Source: JACJXF01 sp964349045 (GTDB lineage Bacteria > Bacteroidota > Bacteroidia > Bacteroidales > GCA-2748055). Taken from it: a DNA stretch of 23,368 nucleotides. The stretch's first letter is position 1. Every line of letters begins with the position of its first letter. The notes beneath the pieces are model-generated. The model was not told where the DNA came from, did no database searches, and worked only from the letters and a program-made list of their open reading frames with translations. Positions 6,570-14,096 of the stretch are shown piece by piece. A program made the position numbers and the translations under genes. Location: assembly GCA_964349045.1 (NCBI GenBank), contig CAYGFI010000069.1, positions 1-23,368 on the forward strand, read 5' to 3'.

Positions 6570-7817
6570 TTATTCCAGATCATGTATAACCAGTCCGCTC
6601 CTCAACTTCGGTTCAAACCAGGTCGTTTTTGGAGGCATGATATTGTTGGTATCGGCAATATTCATGAGCTGTTTCATGCTCACAGGGTATAAGGCAAATG
6701 CGGCAGCCATCTCACCGGAATCAACCCTTTTCTTTAATTCTCCCAACCCTCTTATACCCCCGACGAAATCAATCCTTGTTGACTTACGGAGATCGGTTAT
6801 GTTTAATATGGGAGTAAAAACCGTTCCGGAAAGAACATTGACATCGAGGCAGGCGATCGGGTCGTTGTCATTGTAATTGCCGGGCTTTGCAGTTAATGAA
6901 TACCATATCCCGTTGATGTACATACTGAAATTGTGCAACTTTACAGGTTTGTAGATCTCTTTGCCTTTTTCTTCGATCACAAAGCTTTTCTCCAGTTTTA
7001 CAATAAATTCAGAAACCGATAACCCGTTCAGATCTTTTACCAGCCGGTTATAGTCAATGATCGTCAACTCTCCCGCGGGAAAATGAACGGCAAGAAAGTA
7101 ATTATACTCTTCTTTGCCGGTATGTGCAGGATTGTTTTTTTTCCTTTCATTCCCTACCAGTGCGGCGGCAGCCGTACGGTGGTGTCCGTCGGCCACATAG
7201 GTAAAGGGAATATCATTTTTGAAAATTTCAACGATTCTCTTTATGACTGGTTTGTCTCTGATTACCCATAGCTCGTGACCTACTCCATCAGGGGTTTTAA
7301 AGTTGTATTCAGACTTCCCGTTTACCACCTTTGCAGTGATGGTCTTCAATTCCTTATGATCAGGGTAAGCAAAAAACACCGGCTCAGCATTAAAATTTGT
7401 AACCCGGATGTGATTCATGCGGTCTTCTTCCTTATCAGGTCGCGTAAGTTCGTGTTTTTTAATAATGTTGTTCATATAATCCTCAACAGCCGCGCATCCT
7501 ACAATACCGTACTGTGTTTTATCCCACATGGTCTGTGCATAAATGTACAGGCATTCTTCTTCGTCCTGAACAAATCTGCCATCAGCAATAAGCTTTTTAA
7601 GGTTTTCCTTTGCTTTGTAATAAACGGTACCGGAATGCAGATCCACATCCACCGGCAGGTCAACTTCGGGTTTCACCACGTGAAGGAATGAATGGGGATT
7701 TCCTTTTACCTCATCCCTTGCCTCATCTGAATTCAATACATCGTAGGGTCTTGATGCCACTTTATCCACATGTTCTTTTTTGGGTCTGAATCCTTTAAAT
7801 GGTTTGATAATTGCCAT
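6570..7817 (-). CDS. DUF1015 family protein of the serine-synthesis operon
   Basis: This 415-residue protein belongs to the DUF1015 family, which commonly sits beside serC and serA in Bacteroidota and related anaerobes. Its biochemical role is not established to my knowledge. Landmarks are SRPYDVL at 22-28, an ADGHHRTAAA block at 209-218, and a C-terminal MPPKTTWFEPKLRSGL block at 394-409. The DGHHR element is reminiscent of the ParB/SerK-type fold, where similar motifs bind phosphorylated substrates; this is a resemblance only. There is no signal peptide or TM segment, so it should be cytoplasmic. The start at 7817 gives the family-typical IKPFKG.RP beginning. It lies 86 nt after serA with a strong terminator-like hairpin in between and no visible promoter, so expression by read-through is likely. 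Confidence 0.88.
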   Translation of the reverse strand: MAIIKPFKGFRPKKEHVDKVASRPYDVLNSDEARDEVKGNPHSFLHVVKPEVDLPVDVDLHSGTVYYKAKENLKKLIADGRFVQDEEECLYIYAQTMWDKTQYGIVGCAAVEDYMNNIIKKHELTRPDKEEDRMNHIRVTNFNAEPVFFAYPDHKELKTITAKVVNGKSEYNFKTPDGVGHELWVIRDKPVIKRIVEIFKNDIPFTYVADGHHRTAAAALVGNERKKNNPAHTGKEEYNYFLAVHFPAGELTIIDYNRLVKDLNGLSVSEFIVKLEKSFVIEEKGKEIYKPVKLHNFSMYINGIWYSLTAKPGNYNDNDPIACLDVNVLSGTVFTPILNITDLRKSTRIDFVGGIRGLGELKKRVDSGEMAAAFALYPVSMKQLMNIADTNNIMPPKTTWFEPKLRSGLVIHDLE

Positions 7818-7832
7818 GCTTATGTCATTTAT

Positions 7833-7880
7833 GTAAAAAACAAAGACGCCTTCCCGGAACTGGAACGATGCGTCTTTGTT
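7833..7880 (-). terminator. Intrinsic terminator or attenuator between serA and DUF1015
   Basis: Arms 7839-7849 and 7870-7880 are perfect 11-base reverse complements. The loop can pair further (TTCC 7851-7854 with GGAA 7862-7865). On the minus strand the stem is followed by six T. It lies 23 nt after the serA stop and the T-run ends about 17 nt before the DUF1015 ATG. It should end or reduce transcription after serA. Confidence 0.75.
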
Positions 7881-7903
7881 ATGTTTAACAATGGATTATT
7901 CTC

Positions 7904-8824
7904 TTATTTATTTACCTGGAACGTGGTATCTCCTTTTTCCAGGAAGTTAATGATCTGTTTAGCAGCAGCTACACCGGCATTCATATTGGCTTCGGCAGTT
8001 TGTGCCCCCATTTTCTTTGGAGTTGCAAAATAACGACCCTTGTATTTTGCCAGCTGATCTTTGCAATCGGGTTCAATATCCGTGATGTATCTGAAATCGG
8101 GTCTTTGCTCGAACATTTTAATCAGAGAAGGCTCATGCATCACTTCTTTCCGGGCGGTATTCACGATCGTTGCACCTTCGGGCATAGCGCTCATCAGCTC
8201 ATAATTTACCGATTCTCGCGTTGTTTTATTCAGGGGGATATGCAAGGATACGTATTGACAATTGCTGAAAAGATCAGCAGCATTCTCTTCGAATATAATC
8301 CCGTCATTTTCAATGATTACCCGGTCAACAAAAGGATCGTGAGCATAAACACTCATTCCAAAACCTTTAGCGATCTGGGCAACAATACGCCCAACGTAAC
8401 CATAGGCATGAATTCCTATTTTTTTGTTACGGAGTTCCGTACCCGACGATCCGTCAAATCCCCCGCGATTAATATACACGAGCATACCAAAAACCAGCTC
8501 GGCAACAGCATTCGAGTTCTGTCCGGGAGTATTCATCACAACCACGCCCTTTTCACTTGCTGTTACCAGGTCAACATTATCATACCCGGCCCCGGCCCTG
8601 ACCACAATTTTAAGATTTTTTGCAACTTTCATAACGTCTTTGTCAACAATGTCAGAGCGGATGATAATGGCATCCGCGTCTGAAGCCGCTTTATGAAATT
8701 CCGCGGGAGAAGTGTATTTCTCAAGAAGAACCGGTTCATAACCGGCATCTTTTATGACCCCCTGAATAGCCTGGACGGCAACTTTCGAAAAGGGCTTGTC
8801 TGTTGCGATTAAGATTTTTTTCAT
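7904..8824 (-). CDS. serA: D-3-phosphoglycerate dehydrogenase, short type with active-site Lys
   Basis: SerA oxidises 3-phosphoglycerate to 3-phosphohydroxypyruvate with NAD+, the first step of serine synthesis. At 306 residues it has only the substrate and NAD domains and no ACT regulatory domain. The NAD loop reads GIHAYGYVG (137-145), where the first Gly of GxGxxG is Ala. Arg225 (NTARKE) and Glu251 (DIEPD) match the catalytic Arg and Glu. The usual catalytic His in PHIGAST is replaced: the segment is TPKKMGAQT with Lys270/Lys271. This matches the type IIIK group known from Entamoeba and Bacteroides-like bacteria. Lack of an ACT domain argues against serine feedback through that route. It is 20 nt downstream of serC, clearly one operon. 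Confidence 0.92.
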   Translation of the reverse strand: MKKILIATDKPFSKVAVQAIQGVIKDAGYEPVLLEKYTSPAEFHKAASDADAIIIRSDIVDKDVMKVAKNLKIVVRAGAGYDNVDLVTASEKGVVVMNTPGQNSNAVAELVFGMLVYINRGGFDGSSGTELRNKKIGIHAYGYVGRIVAQIAKGFGMSVYAHDPFVDRVIIENDGIIFEENAADLFSNCQYVSLHIPLNKTTRESVNYELMSAMPEGATIVNTARKEVMHEPSLIKMFEQRPDFRYITDIEPDCKDQLAKYKGRYFATPKKMGAQTAEANMNAGVAAAKQIINFLEKGDTTFQVNK

Positions 8825-8844
8825 TATATCGGTTATTAAGTTAA

Positions 8845-9915
8845 CTAAGTTTTAGCTTCAAACTCCTTCATGCAATTCACCAGCGCCTGGACACTTTCAA
8901 CCGGCATGGCATTATAAATGGATGCTCTGAAACCCCCAACCGATCTGTGACCCTTAAGTCCTACCATGCCCTGCGATGAAGCAAATTTGTTGAAATCTTC
9001 TTCTTTGTCTTTATAGTTTTCATTCATTACAAAACAAACGTTCATAATTGAGCGATCTTCAGCTTTCTCCACGGTTCCTTTAAACATTTTATTTCTCTCG
9101 ATCTCTGCATATAGCATATCTGCCTTTTTGAGATTCACCTTATGCATGGCTGCAACTCCGCCCAGTTGTTTGTACCATTTCAGGGTCTGGAGCGCTGAAT
9201 ATACCGCGACACAGGGAGGTGTATTGTACATGGATTCATTTTCAATATGTACCTGGTAGCTCATCATGGAGGGAATCTGACGATCAACCTTACCAAGAAC
9301 ATCATTTTTTACAATCACGAAGGTTACACCCGCGGGAGCCAGGTTTTTCTGAGCGCCACCGTATATAAGGGCATATTTTGAAACATCAACGGGACGACTA
9401 AAAATATCCGATGACATATCGGCCACAAGGGGAACCGAAACAGTTAAATCTTCCTTAAGTTCTGTTCCAAAAATGGTATTGTTGGTGGTAATGTGCAGAT
9501 AATCGATGTCAGCAGGGACTGCAAATCCTTTTGGGATATACGCGTAATTCCTGTCTTTCGAAGAAGCTACGGTAACCACTTCACCAAAGAATTTAGCCTC
9601 TTTTGCTGCCTTGGAAGCCCAGGAACCGGTATCCAGGTAACCGGCCTTTTTATTGAGCAGATTATAGGGTACCTGCATAAACTGCAAACTGGCCCCACCC
9701 TGAAGAAACAAAACTGAATACCCGGCAGGGATCTGCAGCAATTCTTTAAACAGAGCTATAGCTTCCTCTGTAACAGCAATAAATTCCTTACTTCTGTGAG
9801 AAATTTCGAGAATGGAGAGACCGGAACCATTAAAATCGAGTACTGCTTTTGCAGTATTCTCTATGGTGTATTGCGACAAGATAGAGGGACCCGCGTAGAA
9901 ATTATGTTTCTTCAT
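8845..9915 (-). CDS. serC: Phosphoserine aminotransferase
   Basis: SerC converts 3-phosphohydroxypyruvate and glutamate to O-phosphoserine and 2-oxoglutarate, using PLP. The 356-residue length is typical. The start MKKHNFYAGPS is the family N-terminus. Landmarks are LQGGASLQF at 71-79 (PLP phosphate binding), TTNNTIFGT near 143-151, the PLP lysine Lys190 in YGGAQKNLAPAG, and GHRSVGGFRASIYNAM at 322-337 (substrate phosphate binding). It is the first gene of a serC-serA-DUF1015 cluster. No exact TAnnTTTG box was found in the 134-nt spacer upstream. No phosphoserine phosphatase (serB) is in the window. Confidence 0.95.
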   Translation of the reverse strand: MKKHNFYAGPSILSQYTIENTAKAVLDFNGSGLSILEISHRSKEFIAVTEEAIALFKELLQIPAGYSVLFLQGGASLQFMQVPYNLLNKKAGYLDTGSWASKAAKEAKFFGEVVTVASSKDRNYAYIPKGFAVPADIDYLHITTNNTIFGTELKEDLTVSVPLVADMSSDIFSRPVDVSKYALIYGGAQKNLAPAGVTFVIVKNDVLGKVDRQIPSMMSYQVHIENESMYNTPPCVAVYSALQTLKWYKQLGGVAAMHKVNLKKADMLYAEIERNKMFKGTVEKAEDRSIMNVCFVMNENYKDKEEDFNKFASSQGMVGLKGHRSVGGFRASIYNAMPVESVQALVNCMKEFEAKT

Positions 9916-10026
9916 GATAATTAAGATTTGTTATTAATTGGCTTAAGATTGGCTCATTTTCACTGTAAAATTAATAATTAAATTACGAATTAAAAGTAAA
10001 ATAGCCTCATGGTTAATAAAAAGGAA

Positions 10027-10045
10027 TGAATTGTTAATTAATTCA
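10027..10045 (-). terminator. Weak AT-rich hairpin after comB
   Basis: TGAATT (10027-10032) and AATTCA (10040-10045) pair around a 7-base loop. On the minus strand the stem is followed by TTCCTTTTTATT. It is 5 nt beyond the comB stop. The stem is short and AT-only apart from one GC pair, so it would be weak. Confidence 0.28.
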
Positions 10046-10049
10046 CAAT

Positions 10050-10793
10050 CTATTTAAAACCCTTGAGTTTAATCAGATAATCATTTTTGAGTACCGGGAT
10101 AATCCGGGTTAAATCTGAAGTAAGACAATACTCAATAACATCATCGAGTCCGTTTTTTTTAAGCCTGTGTCTTTGAGCGGCTTTATCTATATATCCGTAA
10201 AGGTCAGTTTTAGCTATATTCCACAGATCCCGTGAAGCTATCGCTGAATCGCAAAAGGTTTCGTATCTGCCGGACTTTAAAAGCTGATCGGTCATTGCCC
10301 CGGCAAACAAGGTATCTTCGAGATTGAATTTATTTTTCCAGCCTGCACAAAGAACCAGTACATCCCTTGATGAAGCTAAAGCATAATCGCATAAGGCTGA
10401 AAGATTAAGAAATGCGCCAATAAGAACCCTGTGTCCGGAAGAAGCCATCTGTACAGCTTGTGTGCCATTAGTTGTACTGTAAACAATATGTTGGGATTTT
10501 ACTCTTTCCGGGGTGAAATTAATAGGTGAGTTTCCAAAATCAGCAAAATCCTTAACAATTCCGTCTCTCTCTGCCGCAACCTGGTAGCCTTTTGACTTCC
10601 ATTCTTTTGCTTCTTCGAGGGTACGTACCGGGATAATGCGTTCCGCCCCATTCATAAACGCCGCACAGATAGCGGAAGATGCCCTTAAAATGTCTGTTAC
10701 CACCACAATAGCCTGATGATTCTCAAAATACGGGTACAATGCCGGTGAAAAACACACTTCAATCTTTCTCTTCCTGTTCCCTTTCATCAGCAT
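10050..10793 (-). CDS. comB: ComB-family 2-phosphosulfolactate phosphatase-like protein
   Basis: ComB proteins are Mg-dependent phosphatases that hydrolyse 2-phosphosulfolactate, known from coenzyme M synthesis and from sulfolactate formation in Bacillus. Family signatures from the chosen start are KIEVCFSPALYP near the N-terminus, VVTDILRASSAI near 32-43, an ERDG element near 75, STTNGTQA near 106-113 and LCAGWKNKFNLEDTLFAGA near 147-165. The frame is open back to 10871 inside gcvT, but homologues begin near KIEV. I take the ATG at 10793 (247 residues), 4 nt after the gcvT stop; the ATG at 10787 is equally possible. Coenzyme M is not expected in Bacteroidota, so the true substrate is uncertain. 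Sulfolactate/sulfonolipid metabolism or another 2-hydroxy-acid phosphate are options. Confidence 0.82.
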   Translation of the reverse strand: MLMKGNRKRKIEVCFSPALYPYFENHQAIVVVTDILRASSAICAAFMNGAERIIPVRTLEEAKEWKSKGYQVAAERDGIVKDFADFGNSPINFTPERVKSQHIVYSTTNGTQAVQMASSGHRVLIGAFLNLSALCDYALASSRDVLVLCAGWKNKFNLEDTLFAGAMTDQLLKSGRYETFCDSAIASRDLWNIAKTDLYGYIDKAAQRHRLKKNGLDDVIEYCLTSDLTRIIPVLKNDYLIKLKGFK

Positions 10794-10797
10794 CCGC

Positions 10798-11886
10798 TTA
10801 CTTTTTATAAAATGGTAAAGTAACGATAGTTGCTTTGATATCTTTATCCCTGATCCGGATAAATATTTCATTCCCTGTTTCAGAGAAGGCTGTTTTCACA
10901 TAAGCCATCCCTATTCCCTGTTTAAGAATAGGCGACATAGTTCCTGAGGTTACTTCGCCGATAATTTCCCCATGATCATTTACAACCTCATAATGCTGAC
11001 GGGGGATGCCTCTGTCGACCATTACAAAGGCAACCAGTTTTTTCTTCAGACCTTCAGCTTTTTGCTTTTCGAGAAACTTACGATCTATAAAGTCGTTCCC
11101 TTCAGTAAATTTTGTTATCCAACCCAGTCCTGCTTCGAGGGGAGATGTTGTATCATTGATATCATTACCATAAAGGCAATAGCCCATTTCCAGTCTCAGG
11201 GTGTCTCTGGCTGCAAGACCAATAGGTTTAATACCAAATTCTTTACCGGCTCTCATGATTTTCTCCCAGATAACTACTGCCGGTTCGTTATAAAAATATA
11301 ACTCAAATCCACCGGCGCCGGTATATCCCGTTGCAGAAATAATCACATCTTTAACTCCGGCAAATTCCCCGGTTATGAAAGTAAAATTTTTCATTCCGGA
11401 AAGATCGATAGGGGTAAGTTTTTGAAGAGCCTGTGTTGCCAGTGGCCCCTGAACGGCAACCTGAGAAATCCGGTCGGATGCATTTTCAAGAATAGCGCCT
11501 TCACTGTTCTGACTCATAAGCCAGTTAAAGTCTTTTTCGGTGTTTGACGCATTAACAACCAGTAAGTATTTGGTTGGTTCATAATAATACACAAGGAGGT
11601 CGTCAACAATTCCACCTTTCCCATTCGGGAAACAGCTGTACTGGATTTTTCCCGGGACGAGAAGGTTTACGTCATTCGATGTAACTTTTTGTACAAAAGA
11701 TTTTGCTTTTGGACCCTTGACCCAGATTTCTCCCATATGAGAAACATCGAAAATTCCCAGTTTTTCACGAACCGTGATGTGCTCATCATTAATGCCTGAA
11801 TATTCAACCGGCATTTCATAACCGGCGAAGGGTACGAGGCGTGCGCCCAGTTTTTTATGGATTTCATTAAAAGCAGTGTACTTCAT
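10798..11886 (-). CDS. gcvT: Glycine cleavage system T protein (aminomethyltransferase)
   Basis: GcvT takes the aminomethyl group from lipoylated H protein, releases ammonia and gives methylene-tetrahydrofolate. The 362-residue protein is full length. It shows LGARLVPFAGYEMPV at 13-27, DVSHMGEI at 47-54, GGIVDDLLVY at 91-100 with Asp95 as the catalytic Asp, ATGYTGAGGFELY at 185-197 for folate binding, and ARDTLRLEMGYCLYG at 226-240. These features separate it from non-catalytic YgfZ-type relatives. Serine and glycine metabolism links it to the serC-serA cluster downstream. The other gcv genes are not in the window. comB follows after 4 nt on the same transcript. Confidence 0.94.
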   Translation of the reverse strand: MKYTAFNEIHKKLGARLVPFAGYEMPVEYSGINDEHITVREKLGIFDVSHMGEIWVKGPKAKSFVQKVTSNDVNLLVPGKIQYSCFPNGKGGIVDDLLVYYYEPTKYLLVVNASNTEKDFNWLMSQNSEGAILENASDRISQVAVQGPLATQALQKLTPIDLSGMKNFTFITGEFAGVKDVIISATGYTGAGGFELYFYNEPAVVIWEKIMRAGKEFGIKPIGLAARDTLRLEMGYCLYGNDINDTTSPLEAGLGWITKFTEGNDFIDRKFLEKQKAEGLKKKLVAFVMVDRGIPRQHYEVVNDHGEIIGEVTSGTMSPILKQGIGMAYVKTAFSETGNEIFIRIRDKDIKATIVTLPFYKK

Positions 11887-11924
11887 TTTGTCGGAGTTAT
11901 ATAATTAAATTTCCTTTCCGACAT

Positions 11925-11932
11925 CAAAAGTA
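11925..11932 (-). promoter_or_regulatory. -7 box of gcvT-comB
   Basis: The minus strand reads TACTTTTG, an exact TAnnTTTG match, 38 nt before the gcvT ATG. That gives a plausible 30-odd-base leader. No TTTG is found at the -33 position, so support rests on the -7 motif and location. Confidence 0.35.
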
Positions 11933-11998
11933 GCACTTTTTTCATGCCTGGAATTTGTTTAAAAGCATTTCCGGGAAAAACGATTGAACAATGACTCT

Positions 11999-14074
11999 TT
12001 ATTTCGAAATCACCTTAAACTCTACCCTTCTGTTTTGCTCTCTTCCGGCCGGTGTATCGTTTGTCGCGATGGGTTGGTTATAAGCATACCCTTTCCATTC
12101 CAGCCTGCCTTTATCAATTCCGGTGATTACCATGTAATCGACAACTGCTTTGGCCCGGTCATTTGAAAGTTTCAGATTAGCCTTCAAACCACCCACATTA
12201 TCCGTATGTCCTGAAATTTCCAACCTGAGTGTTTCGTTATTTTTAAGGAAAGTAATTACCTGGTTCAACTGTGGATAAGAAGCCGCGGTAAGCGTAGCTT
12301 TATTGGTTTCAAAATAAATATTTTCAAGTACAACTTTTGCTCCCACTTCAACTTTATCCAGGAGGAAATCGCGGATAAAAGGTTCATCGGTACTTGCTGT
12401 TGTCATATCTACCTCATCAAGGAAGAACATATAATCTTTAGCAGATATTTCTAAACCGTATTTTTTGGCCTCGGCAAATTTCACCTGGTATTCACCCGTT
12501 TCCGAAGTTATTACGGTTGCAACTACTTTAGATTCATTAGCATCCACAAACTCAAGCTTTGCTGATACCGGCTCATTGTTTGCTTTATTTAGCACAAATC
12601 CTTTCAAATAATAGAATGAGTCGACCGAAAAGGGTTCCGGAATAGTAAAAAAGCCTTTTTTAGTTTTTTCCATTATACCGGCAACAAGTAAATCTTCATT
12701 TGCCAGCATCATTTCCTTTTCAGATCCCAGAAATACCAGTTTGTAAATATCTTTGGCGCCAATGGTCCCTGCGCGTATGGCTGACAGATAGGCTGCATTT
12801 CCAATTTCAGAAAGGGAGAAGAACAATTCATCGTCGGGAGTATTAATCGGATAACCCAGATTAACCGGATCGGACCAGGTGCCGTCGGATTGGGTTTCAG
12901 TTTTAAATATGTCAAAGCCACCCATGGTATTATGCCCGCGGGATGAAAAGTACATTGTCTTCCCGTTGGGCGTTACGAAAATCCCTTCTTCATCATATTT
13001 CGTATTGATCAGACCGCTCAGATTGACAGGCTTTTGCCATTTCCCTTTCGCGTTTTTAACCGACATAAGAATATCCTTACCCCCGATTGTTAATTCTTTG
13101 TTGGCAGAAACGAAGTAAACCGTATCGCCGGTTTGGGTAAAGAAAAGGGTTGATTCGGATTCGTCACTTGATATTTTGGAATTCCAGGGTGCGGGAGACT
13201 TCCATTCGCCGTTTTTCAGGTTGCTGGCATATATTTCTCCTCCTTTTTCTTTTCCCCGGTAAATGAATAATTGAGATTCATCATTTGATATCCCTACAGC
13301 AGCATCATTTTGTTTACTATCGATTTTTTTATTCAGGGGAATGGCTTCCGACCAGCCTCCTGCAGACAGGGTAGAAAAATATATATCTTCGAAGTACTTG
13401 TTATCAAAGGGATTTCTTTTACTCTTTGATTTGGCAGGTCTCCGGGATGTAAAATACATATTGGAATCATTGGCTGCAAAAATGCTGAAATAATCGTCAT
13501 AAATGGAATTGATACTATCTCCCAGATTGGATATAATAACTCTCCGGGGATCTCCAACAATTATCTTTCCGTTTCTGCATTCCGATATTAATTTATCGAT
13601 AATATCATATTGTATCAGCGCCTCTTTCGGGCCAAGAGAGGTTCTGTGCGCGCCATAATGCTGAATAGCTTTGTCAAACTCAAGGTTCAGGTGATATGCC
13701 CGGCCAAGCAGATAATTTATTTCGGGGCTTATATCTGGCTTTTTCTCAAATGCTTTTCTCAGATACTTTATTGCTTCGGATTTTTCATCCGTATAGAGGT
13801 AACAAACACCGATCAGGAAATTCAATTCGGGATTTTCACTATTATACTGATGTGCGGATAAGTAAAGGTCTCTTGCCATGTTATAGGTTCCCTTACCTTG
13901 TTTAAAATATTCATCCGCATCAATAATAGCAAGCCAGGCATCCTGAAGGCCTTCTGAATTACCCGTTTTAAATTCACTCCTTTTGACTTTTATATCGTTC
14001 TTACTTTTCTGGGCAGCCATTTGGCTAAAGCTTACAGCCAGGATAATTATTGTAATAAATGAGCGTAGGTTCAT
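11999..14074 (-). CDS. TPR/PD40/CarboxypepD_reg/OmpA_C envelope protein, PorE-like
   Basis: The 691-residue protein has a signal peptide at 1-21 (ending MAAQ). Domains in order are TPR-like helices at about 45-160, a PD40/WD40-like beta-propeller at about 180-445 with repeated sequences such as DESQLFIYRG and NGKTMYFSSRG, a carboxypeptidase-regulatory-like fold at about 488-550, and an OmpA_C peptidoglycan-binding domain at 580-691 (IYFETNKATLT, SGHTDNVGG, NRRVEFKV). This is the same architecture as PorE of the type IX secretion system in Porphyromonas. Bacteroidota carry several paralogues with this layout, so equating it with PorE is not safe. It likely sits in the periplasm or outer membrane and anchors to peptidoglycan. 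It is 22 nt downstream of the TPR gene, suggesting the two act together. Confidence 0.88.
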   Translation of the reverse strand: MNLRSFITIIILAVSFSQMAAQKSKNDIKVKRSEFKTGNSEGLQDAWLAIIDADEYFKQGKGTYNMARDLYLSAHQYNSENPELNFLIGVCYLYTDEKSEAIKYLRKAFEKKPDISPEINYLLGRAYHLNLEFDKAIQHYGAHRTSLGPKEALIQYDIIDKLISECRNGKIIVGDPRRVIISNLGDSINSIYDDYFSIFAANDSNMYFTSRRPAKSKSKRNPFDNKYFEDIYFSTLSAGGWSEAIPLNKKIDSKQNDAAVGISNDESQLFIYRGKEKGGEIYASNLKNGEWKSPAPWNSKISSDESESTLFFTQTGDTVYFVSANKELTIGGKDILMSVKNAKGKWQKPVNLSGLINTKYDEEGIFVTPNGKTMYFSSRGHNTMGGFDIFKTETQSDGTWSDPVNLGYPINTPDDELFFSLSEIGNAAYLSAIRAGTIGAKDIYKLVFLGSEKEMMLANEDLLVAGIMEKTKKGFFTIPEPFSVDSFYYLKGFVLNKANNEPVSAKLEFVDANESKVVATVITSETGEYQVKFAEAKKYGLEISAKDYMFFLDEVDMTTASTDEPFIRDFLLDKVEVGAKVVLENIYFETNKATLTAASYPQLNQVITFLKNNETLRLEISGHTDNVGGLKANLKLSNDRAKAVVDYMVITGIDKGRLEWKGYAYNQPIATNDTPAGREQNRRVEFKVISK

Positions 14075-14096
14075 AATTAAGTATATTTAATACTGA

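Noticed and set aside
7275..7691. 138-codon plus-strand frame opposite DUF1015
   Set aside because: Shadow of the DUF1015 gene with no recognisable motif and no promoter.
8000..8683. 227-codon plus-strand frame opposite serA
   Set aside because: It is antisense to serA, rich in His, Cys and Phe without domain structure, and explained by codon bias on the coding strand.
10794..10871. Upstream extension of comB into gcvT
   Set aside because: ComB homologues begin near KIEV, and the extra 26 residues overlap gcvT by 74 nt; an ATG just after the gcvT stop is more natural.
11936..11980. Terminator after the OmpA-like gene
   Set aside because: A seven-base stem CCTGGAA/TTCCGGG exists, but neither strand has a T-run after it.
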